Shown: positions 16,685-24,698, numbered from the stretch's first letter. The stretch is 39,352 bases of DNA from Candidatus Peribacteria bacterium (GCA_028286915.1 JAQBQQ010000014.1:1-39352); one strand, 5' to 3'. Made by a program: numbers and translations. The notes: a model not told the origin generated them from the sequence alone.

Positions 16685-16720
16685 GGCAGCCGGGGGAATA
16701 CATCCCCCGGCTGCCACCTT
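16685..16720 (+). terminator. Intrinsic terminator after the NIF3-like gene
   Basis: GGCAGCCGGGGG (16685-16696) pairs perfectly with 16704-16715 around a 7-nt loop, and ACCTTTC follows. The stem is strong and the T run weak. Confidence 0.7.
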
Positions 16721-16767
16721 TCATAAACACTTAGACATCAGTACAATAAGCCTGTTATCTCACTTCT

Positions 16768-17724
16768 ATGCCGACATTAAACCGACCCGGCATTATTGAT
16801 ATTCTGCGGGGCTCGTTTGAATTTTACCGTAAGCACAGTGCGCTTAACTGGGTCATGCTCTGGCTCATGATTCTGCCGGGCATCGGCTTGAACCTACTGA
16901 AAAGCCTGCTGAAGTACGGCACTGTCAATGTACCAAACTACCAAAGCCAATTACCGCTGCGCATTGTCATTGGCGTCGGTGCGCTGGCGCTCATTATTAT
17001 TGTGCTGTGGGGCACGGCTTCCGTCATGGTTATTGGCAAGCGGCAGATCCAGAACAAAGCCGGACGGGCGCGTACATCGTTTAAAACCGTGCGTCAGGAA
17101 TCACGTATACTGGTTGGCCGCCTGTTCTTCACGAATGTTATTCAGACGTACACTGCGCTGTATTACAGCCTACTGTTCACTGTGCCAGCACTTATGTACC
17201 TGCTTATTCATCCGACTTGTCAGATACAGAGTAAGAACTGGCAGGCGACAACCAGCTGCCTGTGGCCTGTCCTGCTGATGACGCCGCTTCTCATCCCGGC
17301 ACTTGTCTACCTGCTGCGCACCATATTCTACGGTGTCATTATTGCCACCGAGGACAAGGCATATCGCGAAGCACTGCGCCGCAGCATGGAAGTAACCAAA
17401 GGCTCACTGTTGTACATACTGACAATCGTTCTCGGCTTGGCAATTATTATGTACGTGCCGGTATTGGCTCTTGTGTCCGTCCTTCAAATTCTGGCGGGCA
17501 CAAGCATGAACCTTATTACGAGTACATTGCTCTCCATTCTGGATAATTCGCTCCACAGCTTCGGCTGTATGCTCATGATTTTGAGTGTGGTTTCGCTCTA
17601 TGGCATTCTGCGTGACGGCGGAGCCAAAGAAGAACCCAAACCGCTCGGCCGGCCAAAGAAAGGTGAGACTCGAACAAAGATAAAAGAGGTGAAGCCATCG
17701 TCCCGTTCCAGGTCTTCCAAATAA
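16768..17724 (+). CDS. Polytopic membrane protein of unknown function
   Basis: The family is not recognised. The 318 residues contain about six hydrophobic segments: near 26-44, 68-88, 120-148 (LYYSLLFTVPALMYLLI), 168-196, 212-245 (LLYILTIVLGLAIIMYVPVLALVSVL) and 262-285. The segment REALRRSMEVTKGSLLYIL resembles the cytoplasmic loop of glycerophosphoryl-diester-phosphodiesterase-like or DUF975-like membrane domains. The C-terminus is a basic tail with GRPKKG, an AT-hook-like sequence whose DNA-binding role is only speculative. It is 3 nt upstream of the patatin gene, so the two form an operon. A -35-like TAGACA occurs 18 bp before a weak -10 ahead of the ATG. Confidence 0.7.
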   Translation: MPTLNRPGIIDILRGSFEFYRKHSALNWVMLWLMILPGIGLNLLKSLLKYGTVNVPNYQSQLPLRIVIGVGALALIIIVLWGTASVMVIGKRQIQNKAGRARTSFKTVRQESRILVGRLFFTNVIQTYTALYYSLLFTVPALMYLLIHPTCQIQSKNWQATTSCLWPVLLMTPLLIPALVYLLRTIFYGVIIATEDKAYREALRRSMEVTKGSLLYILTIVLGLAIIMYVPVLALVSVLQILAGTSMNLITSTLLSILDNSLHSFGCMLMILSVVSLYGILRDGGAKEEPKPLGRPKKGETRTKIKEVKPSSRSRSSK

Positions 17725-17727
17725 CAT

Positions 17728-18558
17728 ATGACGTGGGGACTGGTTCTTTCCGGTGGTGTGGCTTGTGGCATTGCCAACGGCGGCATCATTGAAGTGCTGG
17801 AGCGGGAAAAGCTGCGTCCAAGCGCCGTAGCCGGCAGCAGCATGGGTGGCATTATTGGCGGGCTGTACGCATTCGGCGTGCCAATAGAGGATATTCATGC
17901 TCTTAGCAAAATGCTGTCGTTTCTTAAAATTGTATCCATGCAAAAGAAACCGTTCCAGCATGGGTTGCACAGCGGCCTGTTCCGGCAGAATTTTACGGAT
18001 GTCATCTACCCGCTCATTGGGGACGCCCGCATTGGCGATTGCCAGATCCCCTTCCTATGCATTGCCGGACGCGTACGCCAACCGCTGGAATGGCAAAAAG
18101 CATTTTCCGGCGGCCTGCTGGAACATGCCGAAAAACGCATAGAAAAATATATATTTCCGCCCGATACAAAACTGCTGGATGCCCTTCTGGCCACCAGTGC
18201 CATGCCGGTCCTTTTTGCTCCCGTGGAAGTAAACGGCGATATGTTTGTAGACCTGGTGAACTTCGGTTCCATTCCCACCCGCACCATGCGGGAAAGCTAT
18301 GACCCGGATAGAATTATTGCCACCAACACCGAACCCGGCTGGCAATCCGTTTCCGGTTTTCTGCCAAAGCCACTGCAGGAATTCACCAAAGCCGGCTATA
18401 TCTCGCTGGAGGAAAGCAAACGCTCCTGTGACTTGCTCATCGAGCCCCAAAAAGCATACGGCCCGTTCAGGTTCGACAAAGCGGAGGCGTTTTGGGCAGC
18501 CGGTAAGGCAGAAGCAGAAAAAAGATTGGAAGAAATTAAAATATGCCTATCTGTATAA
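17728..18558 (+). CDS. Patatin-like phospholipase
   Basis: This is a predicted lipid acyl hydrolase with a Ser-Asp dyad. LVLSGGVACGIANGG is the oxyanion loop. GSSMGG holds the nucleophile in a G-x-S-x-G elbow near residue 37. The second residue of the dyad is Asp in FVDLVNFGSIP near residue 175, where most family members have Asp-Gly; here it is Asp-Leu. The 276 residues suit a single-domain RssA/YlbK-like patatin. No signal peptide is seen. It is cotranscribed with the membrane protein upstream, hinting at a role at the membrane. Confidence 0.88.
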   Translation: MTWGLVLSGGVACGIANGGIIEVLEREKLRPSAVAGSSMGGIIGGLYAFGVPIEDIHALSKMLSFLKIVSMQKKPFQHGLHSGLFRQNFTDVIYPLIGDARIGDCQIPFLCIAGRVRQPLEWQKAFSGGLLEHAEKRIEKYIFPPDTKLLDALLATSAMPVLFAPVEVNGDMFVDLVNFGSIPTRTMRESYDPDRIIATNTEPGWQSVSGFLPKPLQEFTKAGYISLEESKRSCDLLIEPQKAYGPFRFDKAEAFWAAGKAEAEKRLEEIKICLSV

Positions 18559-18636
18559 GATGGCATATTACACAGGTCGGCCCGGCCACTCCTGGCTGCC
18601 ATAATAAGTAGAGTATTCAGCTCTTTAGATACAATG

Positions 18637-19131
18637 TCATACTTTCTTCATCATGATAATCATACGGTCTTTATAACCGCATTTCTCATAAAAAGTATGC
18701 GCACCCACGTTTGGCGCAAAGCAATCCACCTGGAAGACATCACATTTTTGTTTCTGAAAATATAACTCCATACTTTTCATTAATCGAACTCCAAGTCCCA
18801 TGCGTCGGGCCTGCTTTGCTACATACATCTCTAAAATAATTCCTGCTTTCATGGGAAGATCCACTAACAAATCATCATAGCTAGGCTCCGGAATAATTCC
18901 TGCAATACAGCCGACAATTATATTCTCTGTGTCTTCCGCTACATATATTGCTCCAGTTGCATTTTGTACTTTTGCCACAACATTATTCCAATAGGCCCGA
19001 TCGTCATAATCAGTGCCGGATCGAACATAATGCAATGAATCAGTAGCTGCAATGTGCTCCTGCAATTCGCGCATACACGAAACCAGCGATTCAAAATCAG
19101 AATCCCTGTATTCGCGTATAGCAATCGACAT
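18637..19131 (-). CDS. GNAT-family N-acetyltransferase
   Basis: This acetyl-CoA-dependent acyltransferase has 164 residues. The fold is shown by IREYRDSDFESLVSCM at the start, IYVAEDTENIIVGCIAGI (beta 2-3), LEMYVAKQARRMGLGVRLMKSME (motif A with the Q/R-x-x-G-x-G pyrophosphate loop) and APNVGAHTFYEKCGYKDRMIIM (motif B). The start ATG overlaps the rplT stop by 1 nt (TAATG), so it is translated by coupling with L20. Its position makes a ribosomal-protein or translation-factor acetylase attractive but unproven. Confidence 0.88.
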   Translation of the reverse strand: MSIAIREYRDSDFESLVSCMRELQEHIAATDSLHYVRSGTDYDDRAYWNNVVAKVQNATGAIYVAEDTENIIVGCIAGIIPEPSYDDLLVDLPMKAGIILEMYVAKQARRMGLGVRLMKSMELYFQKQKCDVFQVDCFAPNVGAHTFYEKCGYKDRMIIMMKKV

Positions 19132-19478
19132 TATACAACACCCACCTGCTTCAATATTTTTCCGAAGATGGCTGGCTCATGGATGGCCATTTCGCTGAGT
19201 ACTTTACGGTTAAGGCCCAGGTTATTGTCTTTGGCGGCTTTGATGAATACGGAATACGTAACACCCTGGGAGCGCAAAGCGGCATTCAGACGGACAATCC
19301 AGAGAGCGCGGAATGTGCGCTTCTTCAGGCGGCGGTCGCGGTAACTATTCAAACCTGCCTTAAGTACAGCTTCGTTCGCTTTCTTAAACGTACTGGACCG
19401 CATGCCGCGGTATCCTTTCGCCAGATCGCGAATCTTCTTGTGACGATTGTGCCGGACGGTACCTCGCTTGACGCGCAT
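19131..19478 (-). CDS. rplT: 50S ribosomal protein L20
   Basis: This 23S rRNA-binding protein is needed early in 50S assembly. The sequence MRVKRGTVRHNRHKKIRDLAKGYRGMRSSTFKKANEAVLKAG and the arginine-rich RLKKRTFRALWIVRLNAALR are diagnostic. The 115 residues are standard. It follows rpmI by 23 nt and overlaps the GNAT gene by 1 nt. No SD is present ahead of the start. Confidence 0.98.
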   Translation of the reverse strand: MRVKRGTVRHNRHKKIRDLAKGYRGMRSSTFKKANEAVLKAGLNSYRDRRLKKRTFRALWIVRLNAALRSQGVTYSVFIKAAKDNNLGLNRKVLSEMAIHEPAIFGKILKQVGVV

Positions 19479-19501
19479 GATCTAGAAAGGAAAAAGGTGG
19501 A

Positions 19502-19696
19502 TTACAAGTAGGGGACGGTCAACTCCAAACGCTTTATGTCGCGGTCGTTGGCCACAATGGTACGGTTCAAACGCTTCTGGCGCTTGCTCTTCTGCTGCAA
19601 AAGGTGACTCCTTCCACGGCGCTTGAATGCCAGTTTACCGCTGCCGGTACGCCGGAGACGTTTCTTGGCGCCGCTGTGTGACTTCATTTTTGGCAT
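19502..19696 (-). CDS. rpmI: 50S ribosomal protein L35
   Basis: This small basic large-subunit protein has 64 residues. MPKMKSHSGAKKRLRRTGSGKLAFKRRGRSHLL is the family signature. An upstream in-frame start at 19711 would add five non-conserved residues, so the start is placed at 19696. In most bacteria infC-rpmI-rplT are contiguous; here a separate ORFan transcription unit lies between infC and rpmI, and rpmI has its own promoter. Confidence 0.97.
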   Translation of the reverse strand: MPKMKSHSGAKKRLRRTGSGKLAFKRRGRSHLLQQKSKRQKRLNRTIVANDRDIKRLELTVPYL

Positions 19697-19729
19697 AATT
19701 CGTGAGTGCAACGAGCTAGAAGGGCTGGG

Positions 19730-19757
19730 AGTATAACTATCTACCGGATAAATGCAA
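19730..19757 (-). promoter_or_regulatory. Promoter of rpmI-rplT
   Basis: On the minus strand, TTGCAT (19752-19757), 16 bp and TATACT (19730-19735) give a leader of about 27 nt before the rpmI ATG. Confidence 0.5.
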
Positions 19758-19840
19758 AAGAAAAACCCGCTGAAAGCTATAAGCCATGAGCTTTGAGCTA
19801 TGAGTTGACCGGATTATACGAAGAAACAGGATAAACACAA

Positions 19841-19878
19841 GATAAAAGCTCATGCACGTCAGAATGACGTGCATGAGC
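19841..19878 (-). terminator. Intrinsic terminator of the ORFan between infC and rpmI
   Basis: A perfect 14-bp stem (19848-19861 with 19865-19878, containing CTCATGCACGTCA) with a 3-nt loop is followed on the minus strand by TTTTATC. Confidence 0.8.
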
Positions 19879-19903
19879 GGACTTCAGCAGACAATCTCCG
19901 GCA

Positions 19904-20206
19904 TTATTGCCAGATCGCCAGGTTCGCACCATTGAGAGGGACATCAATCCGCAGCTGTACCGCGGGCGGAACCACCCACAGTACATAAGGATTACTCCCC
20001 TGCTCGGGTGACCGCTGCAGTTCAGGCAACTGAGAAAGGTTCTCCAGAAAGCTGAAAAAGGTCCACTGCCGATTCCGGGTGACGTACATCGCTAGGAGAA
20101 GCTCGCCAGAGGCAAGCCGTGAATCTTCATTCGCATGCGAAAACCGTTTTCCATGGGCCTCCACAATGTGAGCCTGAAGGTTTCCTTCGTATGTGTAATA
20201 CAACAA
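19904..20206 (-). CDS. Small ORFan inserted between infC and rpmI
   Basis: No family is recognised. The 100-residue protein is soluble and mixed in composition (LASGELLLAMYVTRNRQWTF in the middle, LWVVPPAVQLRIDVPLNGA near the end), with no signal peptide or membrane helix. It is supported as a gene by a strong SD, GGAGG (20212-20216), 5 nt before a TTG start. A second TTG follows directly. It also has its own promoter (TTGACT-16 bp-TAAGAT) and a perfect terminator hairpin. The SD and TTG sit in a CAACG/CGTTG mini-hairpin. Single-gene, self-contained units of this style recur at 26697-27619 and 32919. Confidence 0.7.
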   Translation of the reverse strand: MLYYTYEGNLQAHIVEAHGKRFSHANEDSRLASGELLLAMYVTRNRQWTFFSFLENLSQLPELQRSPEQGSNPYVLWVVPPAVQLRIDVPLNGANLAIWQ

Positions 20207-20251
20207 CGAATCCTCCGTTGATGAACCAAAAGAACTGAAGTCTCTATATTG

Positions 20252-20279
20252 ATCTTAATACACTCTTTCCATAAGTCAA
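20252..20279 (-). promoter_or_regulatory. Promoter of the ORFan at 19904
   Basis: -35 TTGACT (20274-20279), a 16-bp spacer and -10 TAAGAT (20252-20257) on the minus strand give a leader of about 40 nt. Confidence 0.55.
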
Positions 20280-20348
20280 CGTACGAGACAATAAAAAAAT
20301 CCCGGGCTTATTGATGAAGAGTCCAATAAAGAATCACTGAAGAATCAT

Positions 20349-20900
20349 CTACCTTTTCGGCCGTAAAATAGCCACAAACTGATTGCCCTGCATTTTTACA
20401 TCATCTTCCACATCAGCGACATCCGCCAGACCGGCAATCAGCGCTTTTAACTTTTGGGCTGCATAATCTTTGTTACTCAGCTCGCGGCCGCGCAGACGAA
20501 CGGCAAATTTTACCAAATGACGTTCGGCCAGGAACTCCTTGGCGCGATCAGCCAGTCTGTCCAAATCATGCTTTTCGGTACGGAAGCCGAATTTAAGCAT
20601 TTTTACTTCCACCTGCTTGCTGTGCGCTTTCTGCTTCTTCTCCTTTTTCTGCATCTGGTACAGGTAATGACCAAAATCACCGATTTTCACCACGGGCGGC
20701 ACGGCTTTTGGTGATACTTCAATAAGATCAAATCCCTCATCGCGGGCACGCTCGAGGGCGTCCGCAATGGTAAGCGTTTCGGCTTTTCCGTCTTCCGCCA
20801 CGAGCATTACTTCCGGTGCGCGGATCTGTTCATTCATACGGGGACGCTTTTCCTGTCGCTGCTGGGATGGAACGTGTTTGGATCGTTGACGCAGAGAAAT
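20349..20900 (-). CDS. infC: Translation initiation factor IF-3, probable AUU start
   Basis: IF-3 binds the 30S subunit and enforces start-codon and initiator-tRNA fidelity. Diagnostic parts are NEQIRAPEVMLVAEDGK, DLIEVSPKAVPPVVKIGDFGHYLYQ, KEKKQKAHSKQVEVKMLKF and FAVRLRGREL. The first ATG (20837) would begin right at NEQIRAPEV, with the conserved preceding KRPR left outside. The open frame continues upstream without a stop and contains no ATG, GTG or TTG, but an ATT at 20898-20900 would give a basic 21-residue extension ending EKRPR. AUU is the known autoregulatory start of Escherichia coli infC. If ATG at 20837 is used, the product is 162 residues; with ATT it is 183. Confidence 0.9.
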   Translation of the reverse strand: MSLRQRSKHVPSQQRQEKRPRMNEQIRAPEVMLVAEDGKAETLTIADALERARDEGFDLIEVSPKAVPPVVKIGDFGHYLYQMQKKEKKQKAHSKQVEVKMLKFGFRTEKHDLDRLADRAKEFLAERHLVKFAVRLRGRELSNKDYAAQKLKALIAGLADVADVEDDVKMQGNQFVAILRPKR

Positions 20901-20963
20901 GGGGGGAATGTATCGAATGCATGCTAAGAAAGGAACGCCGCAGAGTCAAGCGTCCAAACGTAA

Positions 20964-21833
20964 TTACTTGGCATTCCGTGCGTACAACTGGAAGACAACC
21001 GAGAGATCGTATCCGTCATCTGTCACATGCTTTGCCGACAGGGACGTAACGGTTGCCAGTGGAAATGGCCAGACATCCCCGGCAGACAGAGCCTGGGTAA
21101 GCGTGCCCGTAAACAGATTCTTCACCTGTATAAGCAATGGAGAGGTGAGAACAGTCCTGGCCACCAGCGCACAGCGCTCAGACGAAAAAGAGCCGACCAG
21201 CCTGTCGGTATACGATACTGCATCCTGCGCAAAGACGTGCAGGTCCGTACCCAGAACATCGTTCACCGCATCTGCCGCCGACGGACCTTCTTCTTCCAGA
21301 CAGGCAAGCAGAGACCGGCGATCCGCCGTAGCCAGAGCATCGTTCACTGTTAAATACCCCATGACATGAAAAAGCTGCAGCCATTCGGTAAGTCCGGCAG
21401 CGGTGACACGCACAAGCATATGCACATTTCGGCTGCTTACATCTTTATGCAGCGTATCCGGTTTGAACTGTTCAAACTCCACAGATGCCGACCCGGCCTG
21501 GTCTCCCTGCTTTTCCAGAACGGTACTCACGCGATCCAGCAACGTAAGCAGGCGGTCATGATTGTCTGCATGCGGCAGAACATAGAGCGCAATGCGTTCA
21601 TCCGCGGAGCCGGTCTGCACGGCGGCATGTAATTCGGCACGGTCCACCTGCTGACTAAGGAGTGTTTCCCGGCGCTCCAGGGTTACAAGACTGGCTGCCA
21701 ACGGCAATGACTGAAAATCGGTTTCGCGAATGGAATGCGCATGCTCCGCCACCAGAAAACCGGAAAGTATCAGCAGGACACAGCCAATGGCAATAAACAC
21801 AAGCGACCGCTGCAGGCGTGACAGAGTAATCAT
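20964..21833 (-). CDS. PilO-like membrane-anchored protein
   Basis: The 289-residue protein has one N-terminal helix (about 9-29, SLVFIAIGCVLLILSGFLVA), then a coiled-coil-like stretch (about 45-65), and a soluble region with VHMLVRVTAAGLTEWLQLFHVMGYLTVNDA. That arrangement, and its place after a PilN-like gene, fit PilO of type IV pilus or type II secretion platforms. Sequence similarity is too weak to be certain. It overlaps the upstream gene by 4 nt (ATGA), so the two are translationally coupled. Other pilus genes are not in the window. Confidence 0.55.
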   Translation of the reverse strand: MITLSRLQRSLVFIAIGCVLLILSGFLVAEHAHSIRETDFQSLPLAASLVTLERRETLLSQQVDRAELHAAVQTGSADERIALYVLPHADNHDRLLTLLDRVSTVLEKQGDQAGSASVEFEQFKPDTLHKDVSSRNVHMLVRVTAAGLTEWLQLFHVMGYLTVNDALATADRRSLLACLEEEGPSAADAVNDVLGTDLHVFAQDAVSYTDRLVGSFSSERCALVARTVLTSPLLIQVKNLFTGTLTQALSAGDVWPFPLATVTSLSAKHVTDDGYDLSVVFQLYARNAK

Positions 21834-22435
21834 GGAAGAGTGACTGTAAAAGAGAACGGCGAATGCATGCCGGTTGCCGCATCATTCATGCGCACAAAGC
21901 GCGGCAGCTCCACATGCGTCACGCCATCCAGCGCACCAATGGCATCCACCAGCTGGGCCAGAACCGTCATGCTCCGGAAACCGACCGACCGGACATCACC
22001 GGCAAGCACGAGCGTGTGATCCGCAGCACTAAAACTCACTTCATTGAACCGTATGGCACCGGGCACGGGGGAAACCGAGGCGGCTGCCTGCCGCACTTTT
22101 TCAAACACCAGACTCATATCCGGCTGAACCTGCCGGGCGTCGCGCAGGGCAATGTACGCCGCGTCATGCACGGGCAACAGCGCCGCATCCCGCCTGGTTT
22201 GCAGTGCCTGAATACCGGCCGTGAGTTCGGCTTGCTTCCCCGAAAGCTGAGACGCGTTATATAACTGGCCGTTCACATCTACCCGCGCCCAGAGCGGCAG
22301 CAGAAGCAGCCAGGACAAAAAAAGCAGCCCGGCAAGAATGGCACTAAAAAGCAAAAATGGCATGGCCAGGTGTTCTATAACAGCCGCACGCGTGAGGCGC
22401 TGTGGCACTACCAATGGTGAAAGTTGGTTTTGCAT
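21830..22435 (-). CDS. PilN-like membrane-anchored protein
   Basis: The 201-residue protein has a short cytoplasmic head, one helix (about 27-50, FLLFSAILAGLLFLSWLLLLPLW), a coiled-coil stretch (QLSGKQAELTAGIQALQTRR) and a ferredoxin-like domain with LAGDVRSVGFRSMTVLAQLVDAIGALDGVTHVELPRF. This is the PilN/GspL-C layout. TATAAT lies at 22450-22455 on the minus strand and an AAGGAG at 22444-22449 sits 8 nt before the ATG. Start from that -10 box would exclude the SD, so another promoter may exist. Confidence 0.55.
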   Translation of the reverse strand: MQNQLSPLVVPQRLTRAAVIEHLAMPFLLFSAILAGLLFLSWLLLLPLWARVDVNGQLYNASQLSGKQAELTAGIQALQTRRDAALLPVHDAAYIALRDARQVQPDMSLVFEKVRQAAASVSPVPGAIRFNEVSFSAADHTLVLAGDVRSVGFRSMTVLAQLVDAIGALDGVTHVELPRFVRMNDAATGMHSPFSFTVTLP

Positions 22436-22708
22436 GAGTATTTCTCCTTATTATAGCGGAAAAGAAGGATTTTTTCTACCTGTAAAAAGCCCTTTTCCGC
22501 TATGGAAAAGACAGTTGATTATGAGGCAGACTCAACAGAAACCTCCTTACAATGAGAAAGTGTGATGGACTAACGATAATGAGTGTAGTAAACAAACATA
22601 ATCACGCGCAGGCTTAACTTTTCTGCCTTTCCTGCCCTCTTTGCCATTTCTTCCTCTCTTCATTCTTTCGCTGTACTATGGAGCAGAAATAATCCATTCC
22701 CCCTTTCC

Positions 22709-23795
22709 ATGGAAGAACTGCTGCAAAAATTACAGGAATTGCACTCAGCAGTAAGCCAGGGCAAGGACTCTCTTTGAGGCCCACGGCATTCCGCAGCACA
22801 TCAAAGAGCTGGAAATACAAACCGAAGACCCCAATATCTGGAGCGACAACCAGGCGGCGCAGGTGCTATTTGGCAAACTGAAAATTCTACGCAAACAGTG
22901 GGAGCCTATACATTCGGTCTACGAAGATGCCAATGCATTACTGGAGATGGCGGCGCAGGCGACAGAAGACGATGTACCGGCTTTCCAGAAAGATTACGAC
23001 AGCATTGCCGCACGCTGGAGCACGCTGGAAACACAGCTGTATTTAGGCGGCGAGTTTGATGCGGGCAATTGTTACCTGTCCCTTACCAGCGGCGCCGGCG
23101 GCACGGAGGCGCAGGATTGGGCGTCCATGCTGGCACGCATGTATGTGCGCTACTGCGAACGCCAGGGCTGGCAGGCGAATATTCTGGAACGGACCGATGG
23201 CACGGAGGCGGGCATCAAGTCTCTTACCATTCATATTGTCGGCGATATGGCCTACGGAAATTTAAAGTGTGAACGCGGCACGCACCGCCTGGTACGGCTC
23301 TCCCCTTTCAATGCCAAGAGTCTGCGCCAGACAAGCTTTGCGCTGGTGGAAGTGCTGCCGGAAATTACGGAGACCGATGAAGTGGAGATTAACCCCAATG
23401 ACTTACGCGTGGATACGTATCGCAGCGGCGGTGCCGGTGGCCAGCATGTGAATAAGACTGACAGCGCCGTGCGCCTGACACATATTCCAAGCGGCATAGT
23501 GGTTGCCTGCCAGACCGAACGCAGCCAGATGCAGAACCGCGCCCAGGCCATGAACATGCTGCGCGCCAAACTGTTGGAAAAAAAGCGCGCCGAAGATGCC
23601 GACCAGAAAAAAGAATTGAAAGGCGCCACCAAGTCCGCTGATTTCGGCCAGCAGATACGCAGCTATGTCCTGCACCCGTACCAGATGGTAAAAGACTTAC
23701 GAACCGATACCGAAACGAGTGATACAGCCGGGGTTTTGGATGGCGATATTCAGCAGTTTATTGACGCGGAATTAAAGAGAGAGGCGAGCCTGTAG
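22709..23795 (+). CDS. prfB: Peptide chain release factor 2 with programmed +1 frameshift
   Basis: RF2 ends translation at UAA and UGA. The frame-0 start (ATG 22709) runs 22 codons to an in-frame TGA at 22775-22777, preceded by CTT. A +1 slip on CTT-T restores the long frame from GAG at 22776, giving LEAHGIPQHIKELEIQTEDPNIW and the rest of RF2. Downstream motifs are HRLVRLSPFN (SPF tripeptide) and SGGAGGQHVNKTDSAVRLTH (catalytic GGQ). A weak SD-like AAGGA (22763-22767) lies upstream of the slip site, farther away than in Escherichia coli. The site is autoregulatory: low RF2 favours the frameshift. The frameshift-corrected length is about 360 residues. Confidence 0.95.
22763..22778 (+). promoter_or_regulatory. 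prfB programmed frameshift site
   Basis: AAGGA, a short CTCT spacer and CTT-TGA-G. The UGA is read by RF2 itself, so frameshift efficiency reports RF2 level. The SD element is weaker and 1-2 nt farther from CTT than the usual AGGGGG-TAT-CTT arrangement. Confidence 0.9.
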
Positions 23796-23934
23796 TCATG
23801 TTAGTTTTTGGTTCTTGGTTGTTAGTTGTTGGTTCGGGCATTCTGTCGGACAATGGATACTTATCCAAATTTGTGATGTTAGCTATTCAGAATGACTGCT
23901 CGGTCCTGACGAATCCACATTCAGTAAATGAACT

Positions 23935-24420
23935 TTAATCTTTAGCCGTATGTCTTGGCGTACAAAAGAGACATGCAATAAGAAATATAATCAAAAATAG
24001 GCCGTAAACGATAAAAAACACTGAAGGATCATTTACAATTGGATGAAGCTCGGGAGTGCAGGCTAGTGGCGTATTGATAAAAAATCTCTGAATAAAATTA
24101 CCAGCCGAACCTCTGGCATCACCACAATCTCCAATATTAAACAACAAAGCAGATAGCTGACTGATGAAAACAATGAAAAGAAATATTTTATGAATAAATA
24201 TAAAATGCACGCCTGCTATGTATCGTATGCCGCAGATAGCAAATAGGAAAACAGTAATCACTCCAGCGATACCTAATCCACTTAATCCTTCCAAGATAGA
24301 AGTCCATCCGCCACTTGTTATATAGAATAGGAAGACGCTCAATAAGCTATACACAATAAATCCAATAATAAAAACCCATGATTTTATTTTCCACCAAGTA
24401 TTATTCAAGTGCATGCACAA
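23935..24420 (-). CDS. Small polytopic membrane protein, unknown
   Basis: No family is recognised. The 161 residues contain four hydrophobic segments: about 13-34, 45-67 (LSGLGIAGVITVFLFAICGI), 72-93 (FIFIHKIFLFIVFISQLSALLF) and 133-152. A loop between the third and fourth has Cys and Gly-rich GDCGDARGSAG. Composition is AT-rich compared with neighbours. It lies just after the histone gene terminator on the same strand. The MCMHLN start at 24420 overlaps the region right after that terminator, and no SD is visible. Start choice is uncertain. Confidence 0.6.
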   Translation of the reverse strand: MCMHLNNTWWKIKSWVFIIGFIVYSLLSVFLFYITSGGWTSILEGLSGLGIAGVITVFLFAICGIRYIAGVHFIFIHKIFLFIVFISQLSALLFNIGDCGDARGSAGNFIQRFFINTPLACTPELHPIVNDPSVFFIVYGLFLIIFLIACLFCTPRHTAKD

Positions 24421-24440
24421 AGCCTAGCACACGAATAAAA

Positions 24441-24468
24441 CTAAAAAAACCGACCCTTACGGATCGGT
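24441..24468 (-). terminator. Intrinsic terminator of the histone gene
   Basis: On the minus strand ACCGATCC pairs with GGGTCGGT (24461-24468 with 24449-24456, one G-U pair) around GTAA, followed by a run of seven T. Confidence 0.88.
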
Positions 24469-24494
24469 CTCTTTGTAAGAATGAACGCGGAGGA

Positions 24495-24665
24495 CTAAAG
24501 GTCTTCTGGGCGTACAGTCTTGCGGCCGTTCTTGGTGGCACGGTCAGCAGCCTTCTTGATAGCTTCCTCGAGGAAAGCGGATGCGGCCTCTGGGAAATCA
24601 CCAGCGGTCATCATGTCGTGCTTCTTCAGAAGCTCTTTGATCGCAGATGCGACAACGTAACTCAT
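24495..24665 (-). CDS. Single-domain bacterial histone (histone-fold DNA-binding protein)
   Basis: This 56-residue protein begins MSYVVASAIKELLKKHDMMT, continues AGDFPEAASAFLEEAIKKAA and ends DRATKNGRKTVRPEDL. It has the helix-strand-helix-strand pattern of a histone fold without tails: a short alpha-1, a long central helix, and the loop-2 signature GRKTVRPEDL (R-K-T then x-x-x-D), as in archaeal histones and small bacterial histones such as Bdellovibrio Bd0055. It likely dimerises and binds or bends DNA as a nucleoid protein. It is basic, monocistronic, and has a promoter (TTGCGC-16 bp-TAGAAT) and a strong terminator. No SD precedes the start; the leader is pyrimidine-rich. Confidence 0.85.
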   Translation of the reverse strand: MSYVVASAIKELLKKHDMMTAGDFPEAASAFLEEAIKKAADRATKNGRKTVRPEDL

Positions 24666-24698
24666 AAAAGATGAGAGAAAAGAATAAAGACAGAATTG

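Noticed and set aside
17640-17724. Membrane protein C-terminus as a true AT-hook DNA-binding tail
   Set aside because: Only a single GRPKK-like match in a generally basic tail; such tails are common next to membrane helices.
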